Shown piece after piece: positions 50,863 to 60,330 of a stretch of 64,000 nucleotides of DNA. Within the stretch, counting starts at the first letter, position 1; every line of letters starts with the position of its first letter. The notes under the pieces were generated by a model. The model searched no databases. It worked only from the letters and a program-made list of their open reading frames with translations, and had not been told where the DNA came from. The position numbers and the translations under genes are program-made. The stretch is from Flavobacterium nitrogenifigens. GTDB taxonomy: Bacteria > Bacteroidota > Bacteroidia > Flavobacteriales > Flavobacteriaceae. The stretch is taken from positions 62,001 to 126,000 of the forward strand of contig NZ_QJRI01000173.1 in the NCBI RefSeq assembly GCF_003254565.1, given 5' to 3'.

Positions 50863-51609
50863 ATGAAAAACATACTATATCTCTTTTTATTCATCTCGCA
50901 GGTTTTCTTTGCGCAAGGTCGCTTTGAATCGGCTAATGCATTGTACCAAAAAGGGCAATATAAAGAAGCTGCGCAAGTTTATGAGAACATTATAAAAGAA
51001 GATAAATTACATTCTGCCGAAGTGTATTTTAATCTTGGAAACTGTTATTACAAACTAAATCAGGTTGCACCTTCGATTTATAATTATGAAAAAGCTTTGG
51101 TTCTCAAACCAAACGATCCGGAGACTTTAAACAATTTAAAGTTTGCCAAAAAACTGACGATTGACGAAATCAAAGAAGTTCCGAAAGTAGGTTTTGCCAA
51201 ACTGATTCAGAACTTTACTTCAATTTTTGACTATAATGTTTGGGCTAAAATCTCTGTTGCACTTGGTTTTGTGTTTTTATTAAGTTTTATAGGATATTAT
51301 TTTTCAAATGCTACATTGGCAAAAAGAATTTATTTTGTCGGAATGTTTATCATTTTAGTAGCTTTTGCTTTAAGCATTTCTGCCGGAATGTCTGAAAAAA
51401 GTCATTTTGAAAACGATCGTGTTGCTATTGTATTTTCTGAATTAAGCCAAGTAAGACACAAACCTCAAAAATCTTCAAATGGAATTATTTTATTGCATGA
51501 GGGCGCAAAAGTTTATGTTTTGGAAAGTGTTGCTGGCTGGAAAAAAATCGAACTAACAGATGGAACTCAAGGTTGGATTGATTCTTCTACAATTAAAGAA
51601 GTGAAATAA
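50863..51609 (+). CDS. batE: TPR/SH3 protein BatE
   Basis: From the ATG at 50863 (MKNILYLFLFISQVFFAQ) the protein has 248 residues: a signal peptide, TPRs (ANALYQKGQYKEAAQVYENI and AEVYFNLGNCYYKLNQVAPS), two adjacent transmembrane helices (about 128-146 and 157-174) and a C-terminal bacterial SH3 domain (SEKSHFENDRVAI to GWIDSSTIKEVK). This is the usual BatE layout and closes the operon. A palindromic terminator follows. Confidence 0.9.
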   Translation: MKNILYLFLFISQVFFAQGRFESANALYQKGQYKEAAQVYENIIKEDKLHSAEVYFNLGNCYYKLNQVAPSIYNYEKALVLKPNDPETLNNLKFAKKLTIDEIKEVPKVGFAKLIQNFTSIFDYNVWAKISVALGFVFLLSFIGYYFSNATLAKRIYFVGMFIILVAFALSISAGMSEKSHFENDRVAIVFSELSQVRHKPQKSSNGIILLHEGAKVYVLESVAGWKKIELTDGTQGWIDSSTIKEVK

Positions 51610-51631
51610 AGTTTTAAAATATTTAAATATA

Positions 51632-51673
51632 AAAATCCCAAATTCCAATTACTGTTTTGGAATTTGGGATTTT
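51632..51673. terminator. Bidirectional terminator-like palindrome, family F
   Basis: AAAATCCCAAATTCCAA (51632-51648) pairs perfectly with TTGGAATTTGGGATTTT (51657-51673). These are exactly the arms found at 35047-35091, and again the palindrome separates convergent genes. Confidence 0.82.
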
Positions 51674-51694
51674 AAATTATTTGGAATTTAATAA

Positions 51695-53248
51695 TTAATT
51701 CACCGCATCAACCAATCTAACAAATTCAGATCTGTAACCATCTTCGTCATTTGACAAACCAGATTTTGCTAATCTTTTGATATCCGAACTTGAGCTGTTG
51801 GCAATATATTTTGATTCGCGTAATTTTAGTCCGAACCAAGAAACCGCAGTTGTGAATTTGAAATCTTGAGAGCTATTTTCTAAGTCAGTTTTCTTATCTG
51901 CTATAACATTTACGATTTCAATACTTTTATTGCCATCAGGTTTTTTATACCTAAACTTTACCGTAGCCAACTCATCACTATGATTTTCAGCAACTTTCTG
52001 CGTTTTAGTATATTTTAAATCAGAAGTAACATAGTCACTCTCTACACCTACCGGAACAATCTCATACAAAGCCGTAACCGAATGTCCGCTGCCTAATTCT
52101 CCTGCATCAATTTTATCATTTTTAAAATCTTCTGCGTTTAGTTTTCGGTTTTCATAACCAATCAATCGATACGCTTGAACATGATTCGGATTAAACTCAA
52201 TTTGGATTTTTACATCTTTCGCGATAGCAAACATAGATCCTTTAAATTCTTTTCCAAGAAAACGATTTGCTTCCTGAATGTTATCGATGTAAGCATAATT
52301 TCCATTTCCTTTGTCGGCCAAAATTTCCATTTTACTGTCTTTGTAATTTCCCATTCCAAAACCTAAAACAGTTAAGAAAACACCAGACTCTCTTTTTTGT
52401 TCAATCAATTTCAGCATATCATCATCAGAAGAAGCGCCAACATTAAAATCACCATCTGTAGCTATTACTACTCTATTGTTTCCGTCTTTAATAAAATTTT
52501 GCTGTGCGAGTTTATACGCCAATTCGATTCCTTCTCCTCCTGCTGTACTTCCGCCTGCGTGCAAATCGTCAAAAGCATCCATAATTTCGTCTTTATTATC
52601 TCCAGAAGTTGGTTCTAAAACTACTCCCGCAGATCCCGCATAAACTACGATGGAAACCTTGTCAATACTTCTTAGCTCTTTCACTAAAACCTTCATAGAT
52701 TCTTTTAGCAAAGGCAATTTGTTTGGTTCATCCATAGAACCAGAAACATCCACTAAAAAAACCAGATTAGTAGCCGGCAAATTTGCCATTGGAATATTTT
52801 TTCCCTGCAAACCAATCTTAAGCAGTCGGCTGTTTTTATTCCACGGACAGTCACTGTATTCTGTATTAATCGCAAACGGATGCTCGCCATCTGGCTGTGG
52901 ATATTTGTACTTAAAGAAGTTGATCATTTCTTCGACACGAACTGCGTCTTTTGGAACTTTCTGTCCTTCGTTTATAAATCGGCGGATATTGGTATACGAT
53001 GCATTATCAACATCGATAGAAAAAGTGGATAGTGGTTCTTTTAGTGGAGATTCAAACGGATTTTCTTCTAATCCTGCATAGCTTTCTGTATTTGCATCAG
53101 GAATATAATTTTCCTCTTCAATTAAATCGGTCGTTGTTACCGCAACTGCGGTAGAATCTACAGCCTCCGCGGCAGAGTAATCAGCTTTCTTACAGCCGAA
53201 AATAGTAAGTGCGAGGAATGCCATCATAAAGAAATTAAGATTTCTCAT
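51695..53248 (-). CDS. YfbK-like VWA lipoprotein
   Basis: This 517-residue protein has a lipobox (LALTIFGC, Cys19), an N-terminal YfbK-like domain (PLSTFSIDVDNASYTNIRRF), a central VWA domain with MIDAS residues (VFLVDVSGSMDEP; ATDGDFNVG) and a C-terminal DUF3520-type region (LKLRESKYIANSSSSDIKRL). It is likely anchored in the outer membrane or facing the periplasm. It converges on the bat operon. Function is unknown, though the VWA-MoxR connection makes an association with the Bat system possible. Confidence 0.9.
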   Translation of the reverse strand: MRNLNFFMMAFLALTIFGCKKADYSAAEAVDSTAVAVTTTDLIEEENYIPDANTESYAGLEENPFESPLKEPLSTFSIDVDNASYTNIRRFINEGQKVPKDAVRVEEMINFFKYKYPQPDGEHPFAINTEYSDCPWNKNSRLLKIGLQGKNIPMANLPATNLVFLVDVSGSMDEPNKLPLLKESMKVLVKELRSIDKVSIVVYAGSAGVVLEPTSGDNKDEIMDAFDDLHAGGSTAGGEGIELAYKLAQQNFIKDGNNRVVIATDGDFNVGASSDDDMLKLIEQKRESGVFLTVLGFGMGNYKDSKMEILADKGNGNYAYIDNIQEANRFLGKEFKGSMFAIAKDVKIQIEFNPNHVQAYRLIGYENRKLNAEDFKNDKIDAGELGSGHSVTALYEIVPVGVESDYVTSDLKYTKTQKVAENHSDELATVKFRYKKPDGNKSIEIVNVIADKKTDLENSSQDFKFTTAVSWFGLKLRESKYIANSSSSDIKRLAKSGLSNDEDGYRSEFVRLVDAVN

Positions 53249-53509
53249 AAAGTAAGTTTTTAAAAAATTAATAAAAGGTTATAGGCTTCAAATAAGGACT
53301 AGCATTCCGGATTTACTAGAGGCGATTATTTGCAATTTTTCGAGTATCAAAATCGTGCCAATTTTTTTACAAATATTTTTCTTACGTGAAAATAAAATGA
53401 GAAACCCTTATTTTTAAAGGGATTTTTAGCTGAAAATATTTTTTTGTTTTTTGTAAAATGAGAAATGTGAGAAGTGAAATGCAATTCTATCTTTTGTCCA
53501 TACAGAATT

Positions 53510-53695
53510 GTAGAGACGCACTGCAGTGCGTCTACGTCAAGCATATCGACAAACATTGTGTCAGATGCACTGGAATGAATATTTATTTTTTGCCACAGAT
53601 AAAATGATTTTAAAAGATTAATCCTTTCTAATCTTGTAATCTGTGGCAGTAATTTATATTCTATGTGTTAGACGCACTGCGGTGCGTCTCTACAG
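53510..53695. repeat. Nested family D and E palindromic repeats
   Basis: A family D left arm (53510-53534) and its AGCATATCGACAAACATTG spacer are followed by a broken right arm. Then comes family E: TGCCACAGAT (53591-53600) and ATCTGTGGCA (53639-53648). A second D arm, TTAGACGCACTGC plus GGTGCGTCTCTAC, ends at 53694. These fill most of the 463-bp gap between the VWA and cyclo-ligase genes; the rest (53249-53509) is AT-rich with no feature I can name. Confidence 0.8.
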
Positions 53696-53712
53696 AATAC
53701 CAGAATGTAAAA

Positions 53713-54282
53713 TTAAAACTGATAAATTCTCTCAGGCGTAACGCAATAATCCAATTTAATATCCGATTCAAAAACATCATCAATCTGATTAACTGCTTTA
53801 AAAAATGAAAGCCCAATTTTTAAGGTTTCAGGTTTGCATTCGGCAAGGAATTTATCGTAGAAACCTTTTCCGTAACCAATTCGATTTCCATGAATATCAA
53901 AAGCCAAAAGCGGTACAAAGACCACTTCCACTTTAGAAGAAGGCACTTCGATTCCGTCAACTGGTTCTGGAATATTGTATTCGTTTTTTTTGATTCTAGT
54001 ATTGTCTGTTAAAAGAAAATGAGTCATTTTTCTGGTTTCAAAATCACTTTTCGAAATCAGAATTTCTTTGTCTTTTCCAGAAAGCAAATGCAGGACATAT
54101 TCTGTATTCACTTCTTTATGCTCTTCAATTGGAAGAAAAACATGATAATACGTTTTGTCCCAAATAGGCATTTGAATCAATTGATTGGCAATTTCTAGAC
54201 TTTTCTCTTCTATTTCATCGAAAGAAAGTGCTTTACGGAGATTTTTATATTCTGTGCGAAGTTCCTTTTTACTCGTCGGCAT
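53713..54282 (-). CDS. 5-formyltetrahydrofolate cyclo-ligase
   Basis: Starting at 54282 (MPTSKKELRTEYKNLRKAL) gives 189 residues. The family's ATP-binding motif GYGKGFYDKFL (about residues 134-144) and the N-terminal LRTEYKNLR basic helix are visible. It converts 5-formyl-THF to 5,10-methenyl-THF using ATP. The start codon overlaps the last 14 bp of the deacylase gene, so the two are translationally coupled. The ORF extension before 54282 lies in that gene and is not used. Confidence 0.92.
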   Translation of the reverse strand: MPTSKKELRTEYKNLRKALSFDEIEEKSLEIANQLIQMPIWDKTYYHVFLPIEEHKEVNTEYVLHLLSGKDKEILISKSDFETRKMTHFLLTDNTRIKKNEYNIPEPVDGIEVPSSKVEVVFVPLLAFDIHGNRIGYGKGFYDKFLAECKPETLKIGLSFFKAVNQIDDVFESDIKLDYCVTPERIYQF

Positions 54283-55246
54283 TGTCTGGAGTTTTAGATA
54301 AATGATAAATAGCATCGCCTTCGTAAACAATTGGCGAATGGTTGGCATTAATTACATAACCATCATGTGGCGCTTTGATTTTTTGTTCAAATTTCCCAAA
54401 CGGATCTGTAATGATGGCTAAGATTGTGCCTTTGGTTACGAACTTTCCAACGAGATTAAAATCATGCAGCAGTCCAGAACATTTCGCACGAAGCCAAACT
54501 GATTGTTTAATGTAAATTGAAGGTGTTAATGCAGGTTCCATAATTTGTTTCGAATCCAGCATTCCTAAATAATGAAGCAAACGTTTTGTCCCTAAAACTC
54601 CCTGATTAGCAATTTCGTTATTGATATCTAATGATTTTCCCCCTTCAAAAAGCAGCATTTTCACATTGGCACTTTCAGAAGTTTTTCTAAAAGAACCGTT
54701 TATGTTTTTAGAATACAATGTAAATGGCGCATTAAAAATATCGGCTAAAACTTTCAGTTCGGGATTATTCTCGGTAATTCTAATTTGTGGAGCATTAAAA
54801 CGGCTTGCGCCACCTGCATGAAAATCGACTGCGTAATCTAAAATTGGTAAAATCTCTTCGACAATATGATAAGCAAATCGGCTGGCAAGCGAACCTTTTT
54901 TACTTCCTGGAAAAACGCGGTTTAAATCACGACCGTCTGGAAATTCACGAGATTTATTTACAAATCCGTACATGTTGATTACTGGAATGCAAATTATTGT
55001 GCCACGCGCAGGTCTATTTATTTTTTTACTGATAATCTGACGAACGATTTCAACTCCGTTAATTTCGTCACCATGAATTCCAGCAGAAAATAAAACAGTC
55101 GGTCCTTCGTGTTTTGAACGACGAACAATAACAGGAATATTCAACTTAGTTGTAGTATGCAGTCGGGCAATTTCGACGTTTATGGTTCTGTGTTCTCCCG
55201 GCAAAATCGATTCGCCGAAAATAACCAATGGAGCATTATTTTTCAT
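54269..55246 (-). CDS. Succinylglutamate desuccinylase/aspartoacylase family protein
   Basis: This 325-residue M14-like zinc deacylase has the HxxE zinc ligands in SAGIHGDEINGVEIV, RDLNRVFPG, and a late His in DFHAGG. A C-terminal lipoyl-like beta domain follows (AKCSGLLHDFNLVGKFVTKG to APHDGYVI). The family hydrolyses N-acyl amino acids or glutamate conjugates; the exact substrate is unknown. It is the first gene of an operon with the cyclo-ligase. Confidence 0.85.
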   Translation of the reverse strand: MKNNAPLVIFGESILPGEHRTINVEIARLHTTTKLNIPVIVRRSKHEGPTVLFSAGIHGDEINGVEIVRQIISKKINRPARGTIICIPVINMYGFVNKSREFPDGRDLNRVFPGSKKGSLASRFAYHIVEEILPILDYAVDFHAGGASRFNAPQIRITENNPELKVLADIFNAPFTLYSKNINGSFRKTSESANVKMLLFEGGKSLDINNEIANQGVLGTKRLLHYLGMLDSKQIMEPALTPSIYIKQSVWLRAKCSGLLHDFNLVGKFVTKGTILAIITDPFGKFEQKIKAPHDGYVINANHSPIVYEGDAIYHLSKTPDNADE

Positions 55247-55351
55247 GTGAATTATAAAATCTAAATATAGAAATTATATTTTAAATTCATACTTTTGGAT
55301 TTAATACACAAATTCCTATATAAACAAAACAATAACCTATTTACCAAAAGA

Positions 55352-55879
55352 ATGAAAAAGACTTTAATATTACTTAGCGCACTGATGCTAATGGTTTCAT
55401 GCATGAGCAAGGAAGAAAAAATGAAAGAAGCCGAAGAAGATGGAAATGAAGCAATTGCTGTAAAATCTAAATTAATTGAAGGTGCTGGAAAAGCGCTTCA
55501 AGATGAAGGGAAAGCAGCTGCAAAAAGCGCTTCCAAAGGTATTGGAGATGTGATAAAAGGAATAAATTCTGGAGTGAATGAAAGCATAAATCAATCTGAT
55601 GTAATTGCTGAAGCCTCTTTTAAAGCAAATTTTGAAGATTGCAAAGCCGAAAAAATTTATGCTTCTAGCGAAGACAAAGAAAAAAAAGTAACTATTTATT
55701 TAATAGCTAAAAATGACTTTAAAGGCGATCTAATTTTAAAAGCTTTCAATGCTGATAAAAAAGAAATTGGAAGAAGCCGATTAAAAGTCGACATTAAAAA
55801 AGATGATGCTAAATATGTAGATTTTACTTTTGACGAAAGAACACATTTACTGCAAACAGAATATTTTTCGATCAAATAA
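55352..55879 (+). CDS. Hypothetical lipoprotein
   Basis: From the ATG at 55352 the protein has 175 residues with a lipobox (LSALMLMVSC, Cys17), an acidic region (KEEKMKEAEEDGNEAIAV) and a Lys/Ala-rich amphipathic segment with a KGIGDVIKGINSG stretch, followed by a beta-rich C-terminus. It is conserved in style with other flavobacterial small lipoproteins, but I cannot assign a family. A terminator follows. The frame's earlier TTG start at 55295 is not likely. Confidence 0.75.
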   Translation: MKKTLILLSALMLMVSCMSKEEKMKEAEEDGNEAIAVKSKLIEGAGKALQDEGKAAAKSASKGIGDVIKGINSGVNESINQSDVIAEASFKANFEDCKAEKIYASSEDKEKKVTIYLIAKNDFKGDLILKAFNADKKEIGRSRLKVDIKKDDAKYVDFTFDERTHLLQTEYFSIK

Positions 55880-55894
55880 AATATGTTTTACAGA

Positions 55895-55930
55895 AGAGCC
55901 CTTTACAATATAAAGGGCTCTTTTTTTTTG
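55895..55930 (+). terminator. Terminator after the small lipoprotein
   Basis: AGAGCCCTTTA (55895-55905) pairs perfectly with TAAAGGGCTCT (55911-55921), followed by nine or more T. Confidence 0.92.
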
Positions 55931-55986
55931 ACGAAGAAACTCAAAAGAATTTTAAACTTTAAGCTCAATAGTTTAATTTTGTAATT

Positions 55987-57777
55987 ATGCAGAGTCCTCT
56001 TGAACTTCAAATTATTACCTTACCCGATAATCCTGGCGTTTATCAATATTATGATAAAGACGGGAAAATCTTGTATGTCGGAAAAGCCAAAAATTTAAAA
56101 AAAAGGGTTTCATCCTATTTCAATAAAATTCACGATACTGCCAAAACCAACGTTCTGGTAAAAAAAATCGTAACGATAAAACACATCGTAGTTCCAACCG
56201 AAACTGATGCGCTTTTATTAGAAAACAATTTAATTAAAACACTTCAGCCGAGATACAACGTTTTGCTTCGTGATGACAAAACGTACCCTTGGATTTGTAT
56301 TAAAAAAGAACCTTTTTCGAGAATATTTTCAACTCGAAACATGATCAAGGATGGCTCTGAATATTTTGGTCCATACACCAGTTTCAAAACAGTACATACT
56401 ATTTTAGATTTAATTAAAGAATTATATCCGCTTCGAACTTGCAATTACGATTTGAGCGAATCGAACATTAGTTCAGGAAAATTTAAAGTTTGTTTGGAAT
56501 ATCATATTGGCAACTGCAAAGGCCCTTGTGAAGGTTTGGAACCTTTGGAAGAATACCAAAAACAAGTCAATGCTATTCGCGAAATCCTAAAAGGAAACTT
56601 CAAAGAAAGTTTAAAGGATTTCAAGAAATTGATGAACAACTATGCTCAGAATCTACAATTTGAAGAAGCACAAAAAATAAAAGAGAAAATTGAGGTTTTA
56701 GAAAACTATCAATCAAAATCGACAATCATCAATCCGAAGATTACCAATATTGATGTTTTCTCTATTGTTTCCGATGAAAGTGCGGCTTTTGTCAACTTCC
56801 TTCAGATTTCTCATGGTTCAATTATCCGTTCGCACACTTTAGAAATGAAGAAAAAATTGGACGAAAGCGATGAAGAATTATTAGAATTAGCTATTGTAGA
56901 ACTTCGCGAGCGTTTTCAATTATTATCAAAAGAAATTATTGTTCCTTTTGAAATGGATTTGGGCGAAAATATCAAAATCACTGTTCCGCAGCTTGGAGAC
57001 AAAAAACAGATTCTGGATTTATCGATTCGAAATGCGAAATTCTATCGAATCGAACAATTAAAACAATTACAGATTGTAGATCCCGATCGTCATGTTAATC
57101 GAATTATGGCGCAGATGCAGAAAGATTTACGTCTTCCGTCTGAACCAAGACATATAGAATGTTTTGATAACTCGAATATTCAAGGAACAAATCCTGTTGC
57201 GGCTTGTGTCGTTTTTAAAGACGGAAAACCAAGCAAAAAAGATTACCGCCATTTTAATGTCAAAACCGTTGAAGGTCCAAACGACTTTGCTTCGATGACC
57301 GAAATCGTATATCGCCGTTACAAAAGATTATTGGACGAAAACGAACCGCTTCCGCAATTGATTATTATTGACGGTGGAAAAGGACAGCTTTCGGCAGCAT
57401 TAAAAAGTATTGATGATTTAGGCTTACGCGGAAAAGTGGCTATTATTGGAATCGCAAAACGTTTGGAAGAACTTTTCTATCCAGGCGATTCGATTCCGTT
57501 ATATCTAGACAAAAAATCAGAAACTTTAAAAGTGATTCAGCATTTACGAAACGAAGCACACAGATTCGGAATCACATTTCATAGAGATAAACGCAGCAAA
57601 TCGGCACTTAATTCTTCGGTTGAAAGCATTCCGGGAATTGGCGAAAAAACCATGACAACATTAATACAACATTTCAAAAGTGTTAAAAGATTGAAATTGG
57701 CTACAGAAAAAGAAATTTCAGCCGTTGTAGGTGTTTCTAAAGCCAAAAAAATTGTCGACTTTTACAAAACCAATTAA
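55987..57777 (+). CDS. uvrC: Excinuclease ABC subunit C
   Basis: This 596-residue nuclease has an N-terminal GIY-YIG domain (NPGVYQYYDKDGKILYVGKA), four Cys near residues 154-180, a UVR motif (FEEAQKIKEKIEVLENYQ), a C-terminal RNase H-like endonuclease domain (CFDNSNIQGTNPVAACVVF, IIIDGGKGQLSAA) and a helix-hairpin-helix (VESIPGIGEKTMTTLI). It makes both incisions in nucleotide excision repair with UvrAB. The length is normal. The patatin gene follows after 7 bp and is probably cotranscribed. Confidence 0.97.
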   Translation: MQSPLELQIITLPDNPGVYQYYDKDGKILYVGKAKNLKKRVSSYFNKIHDTAKTNVLVKKIVTIKHIVVPTETDALLLENNLIKTLQPRYNVLLRDDKTYPWICIKKEPFSRIFSTRNMIKDGSEYFGPYTSFKTVHTILDLIKELYPLRTCNYDLSESNISSGKFKVCLEYHIGNCKGPCEGLEPLEEYQKQVNAIREILKGNFKESLKDFKKLMNNYAQNLQFEEAQKIKEKIEVLENYQSKSTIINPKITNIDVFSIVSDESAAFVNFLQISHGSIIRSHTLEMKKKLDESDEELLELAIVELRERFQLLSKEIIVPFEMDLGENIKITVPQLGDKKQILDLSIRNAKFYRIEQLKQLQIVDPDRHVNRIMAQMQKDLRLPSEPRHIECFDNSNIQGTNPVAACVVFKDGKPSKKDYRHFNVKTVEGPNDFASMTEIVYRRYKRLLDENEPLPQLIIIDGGKGQLSAALKSIDDLGLRGKVAIIGIAKRLEELFYPGDSIPLYLDKKSETLKVIQHLRNEAHRFGITFHRDKRSKSALNSSVESIPGIGEKTMTTLIQHFKSVKRLKLATEKEISAVVGVSKAKKIVDFYKTN

Positions 57778-57784
57778 AGTTTTT

Positions 57785-60055
57785 ATGCGTTCATTCCAAC
57801 TGTACATTTCAAAAATTTGGTTCAAAGGAGCTTCTTCGTGCGCATTCTCATTTGTTTTATTGATGACCTTTTTGTTTTCGCAAGAATCTTTTTCTCAAGA
57901 AGCAAAAAAAGACAGCGTAAAGAGACCTAAAATTGGTTTGGTTTTAAGCGGTGGTGGCGCCAAAGGTTTTGCTCATATCGGAGTTTTAAAAGTTCTGGAA
58001 GAAGCCGGAATCAAAATTGATTATATTGGCGGTACCAGTATGGGTTCTGTAATTGGAGGACTTTATGCTTCTGGATACAATGCTTCACAGATTGATTCCA
58101 TTTTCAAAAAAACCAATTTTGACGAATTAATAAACGATTACATTCCGCGTTCATCCAAAAACTTTTATGGCAAAAAGAATGACGAGCTGTATGCAGTTGT
58201 TTTACCGTTTAGCAATTTTAGAATTGGCATTCCTGAAGCACTTTCAAAAGGAATGTACAATTATAATTTGCTAAGCAGTTTGACTAGAAATGTGCGTCAT
58301 GTTCGTGATTTCAACAAACTCCCAACTCCGTTTTTATGTATCGGAACCAATATTGAAACTGGCGAAGAAGTATTATTAAATAAAGGAAATCTCGTTCAAG
58401 CCATGATGGCAAGTGCGGCTTTTCCTTCCCTATTTACTCCAGTAGAAATTGATGGGAATCTGTTGGTTGATGGTGGTGTGGTAAATAATTACCCAATACA
58501 GGAAGTTCGCAATCTTGGTGCTGATATTATTATTGGGGTCGATGTTCAGGACGATTTGCTGAAAAGAAAGAACCTGAAAAATGCCACTAGAATTTTGGTT
58601 CAGATTACCAATCTGCAATCTATCGAAAAAATGAAAAACAAAAGAAAGGATACCGATATTTATATTAAACCGGATATTCGTGACTTTGGTGTTATTTCAT
58701 TTGACCGAGGAGAAGAAATCATCAGAAAAGGAGAAGAAGCCGCTTTTGCTGTTTATGAAAAACTCAAAACCTTGACGGATGAAAGCAATTTTTATAAAAA
58801 ACCAAAACTAAAACTGGCTTCAGATACTCTTCATATTCAAGATATAAACACTGACAAATTAGAAAATTACACTAAAGAATACATTCGAGGCAAACTTCGT
58901 TTCAAACCAGGAAGCACCATAACCTATGATGGACTTAAAGCTGGGATAAACAACTTAAACGCAACACAAAACTTTAGCACAATCTCCTATTGCCTTCAAC
59001 CAGATGGCGATAAAGACGACTTGGACTTAGTTTTAAGAGAAAACCCAACTCAGACTTATTTAAAACTTGGACTTCATTATGACGGTCTTTACAAAAGTGC
59101 CGTTTTATTAAATCTAACACATAAAAAGACTTTCTTAAAAAACGATGTTACTTCTCTCGATATTATTTTGGGTGATAATTTCAGATATGATTTTAACTAT
59201 TATGTCGAAAATGGTTTTAACATCAGCTTTGGCTTCCGTTCGAGATTGAATCAATTTAATCGAAATGTAACTACTAGTTTGAGTGGCGTTCTCAAAGAGA
59301 ATCCCAATGTTAACCTTATTAATGTTGACTTTATGGATATAACCAATCAGGCTTATTTCCAGACTATTTTTGTACAGAAATTTTTAATGGGCGGTGGTTT
59401 AGAATATAAGTATCTAAAAATTAGCTCACCAACTCTTACAAACGAAGACAACACAATTGAAAAAAGCAATTATTTTAGTGCCTTTGCCTATTTAAAATAC
59501 GATTCGCTAGACGAAAAATATTACCCAAGTTCTGGATTGTATTTTTCTACAGATCTGCAGACTTATATGGCATCGTCAGATTACACCAATCAATTTAAGC
59601 CTTTTTCGATTGCAAAAGCCGAGGTATCAATTGTTAGACCACTATTTAAAAAAGCAACGATAAAATTTGGAACCGATGCGGGATTTAATATTGGCAGCGA
59701 CAGCGTTCCGTTTTTTGATTTTATATTTGGAGGTTATGGCTACAACAAAATAAACAATTTCAATTATTTCTATGGCTACGATTTTCTAAGTATTGCTGGC
59801 AACAGTTACATTAAAGCTGACATCAATATTGATTACGAAATCTTCAAAAAAAACCACATCAATGTATCAGCTAATTTTGCCAATTTGGGAGATGACATTT
59901 TCTCTTCTGTCGATTGGGTTTCTATGCCAAAATATACTGGTTATGCCGTGGGTTATGGTTTAGAAACCATCATTGGTCCTATAGAAGTAAAACAATCTTG
60001 GTCTCCAGAAATGTCAAAAAGTTTTACGTGGTTTAGCATCGGGTTTCAATTTTAG
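57785..60055 (+). CDS. Patatin-like phospholipase with C-terminal BamA-like barrel
   Basis: From the ATG at 57785 (MRSFQLYISKIWFKG) the protein has 756 residues. After an N-terminal hydrophobic segment comes the patatin domain with oxyanion hole GGGAKGFAHIGVLK (about residues 55-68), nucleophile elbow GGTSMGS and catalytic Asp in DGGVVNNYP. A POTRA-like region (about 360-420) and a C-terminal 16-strand surface-antigen/BamA-type barrel ending FTWFSIGFQF follow. This is the type Vd or PlpD-like arrangement; in Bacteroidota the barrel may anchor the enzyme in the outer membrane. It starts 7 bp after uvrC. Confidence 0.9.
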   Translation: MRSFQLYISKIWFKGASSCAFSFVLLMTFLFSQESFSQEAKKDSVKRPKIGLVLSGGGAKGFAHIGVLKVLEEAGIKIDYIGGTSMGSVIGGLYASGYNASQIDSIFKKTNFDELINDYIPRSSKNFYGKKNDELYAVVLPFSNFRIGIPEALSKGMYNYNLLSSLTRNVRHVRDFNKLPTPFLCIGTNIETGEEVLLNKGNLVQAMMASAAFPSLFTPVEIDGNLLVDGGVVNNYPIQEVRNLGADIIIGVDVQDDLLKRKNLKNATRILVQITNLQSIEKMKNKRKDTDIYIKPDIRDFGVISFDRGEEIIRKGEEAAFAVYEKLKTLTDESNFYKKPKLKLASDTLHIQDINTDKLENYTKEYIRGKLRFKPGSTITYDGLKAGINNLNATQNFSTISYCLQPDGDKDDLDLVLRENPTQTYLKLGLHYDGLYKSAVLLNLTHKKTFLKNDVTSLDIILGDNFRYDFNYYVENGFNISFGFRSRLNQFNRNVTTSLSGVLKENPNVNLINVDFMDITNQAYFQTIFVQKFLMGGGLEYKYLKISSPTLTNEDNTIEKSNYFSAFAYLKYDSLDEKYYPSSGLYFSTDLQTYMASSDYTNQFKPFSIAKAEVSIVRPLFKKATIKFGTDAGFNIGSDSVPFFDFIFGGYGYNKINNFNYFYGYDFLSIAGNSYIKADINIDYEIFKKNHINVSANFANLGDDIFSSVDWVSMPKYTGYAVGYGLETIIGPIEVKQSWSPEMSKSFTWFSIGFQF

Positions 60056-60195
60056 TAGTATAATCGAGAATACTTCAATAAATTCTGCCTATTTTTTTAT
60101 ATCATAAAAATTATATCAAAAAAACTAAGTTATTTTATAGTTATAAATAATATAATTTTTATTTTTACTCCGAAAAAATTACGACATTTGTTATA

Positions 60196-60261
60196 ATGAA
60201 AACAAATTGGACAGGTTTATTAGAGTATCTTCAATTCCTCATCAAGAGAAATCCTGAGTAA
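60196..60261 (+). other. Possible short leader ORF upstream of hmgA
   Basis: A 21-codon ORF starts at ATG 60196 (MKTNWTGLLEYLQ, then FLIKRNPE) and stops at 60261. It lies in the 318-bp gap before hmgA and contains single Trp and Tyr codons. Without conservation data it could equally be chance. Upstream of it the gap (60056-60195) is AT-rich with nothing recognised. Confidence 0.25.
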
Positions 60262-60270
60262 TGGCTCTAT

Positions 60271-60330
60271 CGAATTGAAATAATCAGTCAATTGCAAAAA
60301 TTGAACTGATTATTATCTCTGCAATTCAAA
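60271..60330 (+). other. Extended hairpin upstream of hmgA
   Basis: AATAATCAGT (60279-60288) pairs with ACTGATTATT (60305-60314), extended by GAATTG (60272-60277) and CAATTC (60322-60327). This long interrupted stem lies 44 bp before the hmgA start, and just upstream of two direct copies of AATTATCTAATT. Confidence 0.55.

Noticed and set aside
52650..53081. 143-residue ORF on the plus strand antisense to the VWA lipoprotein
   Set aside because: The opposite strand has a complete lipobox and VWA domain; this is a shadow frame.
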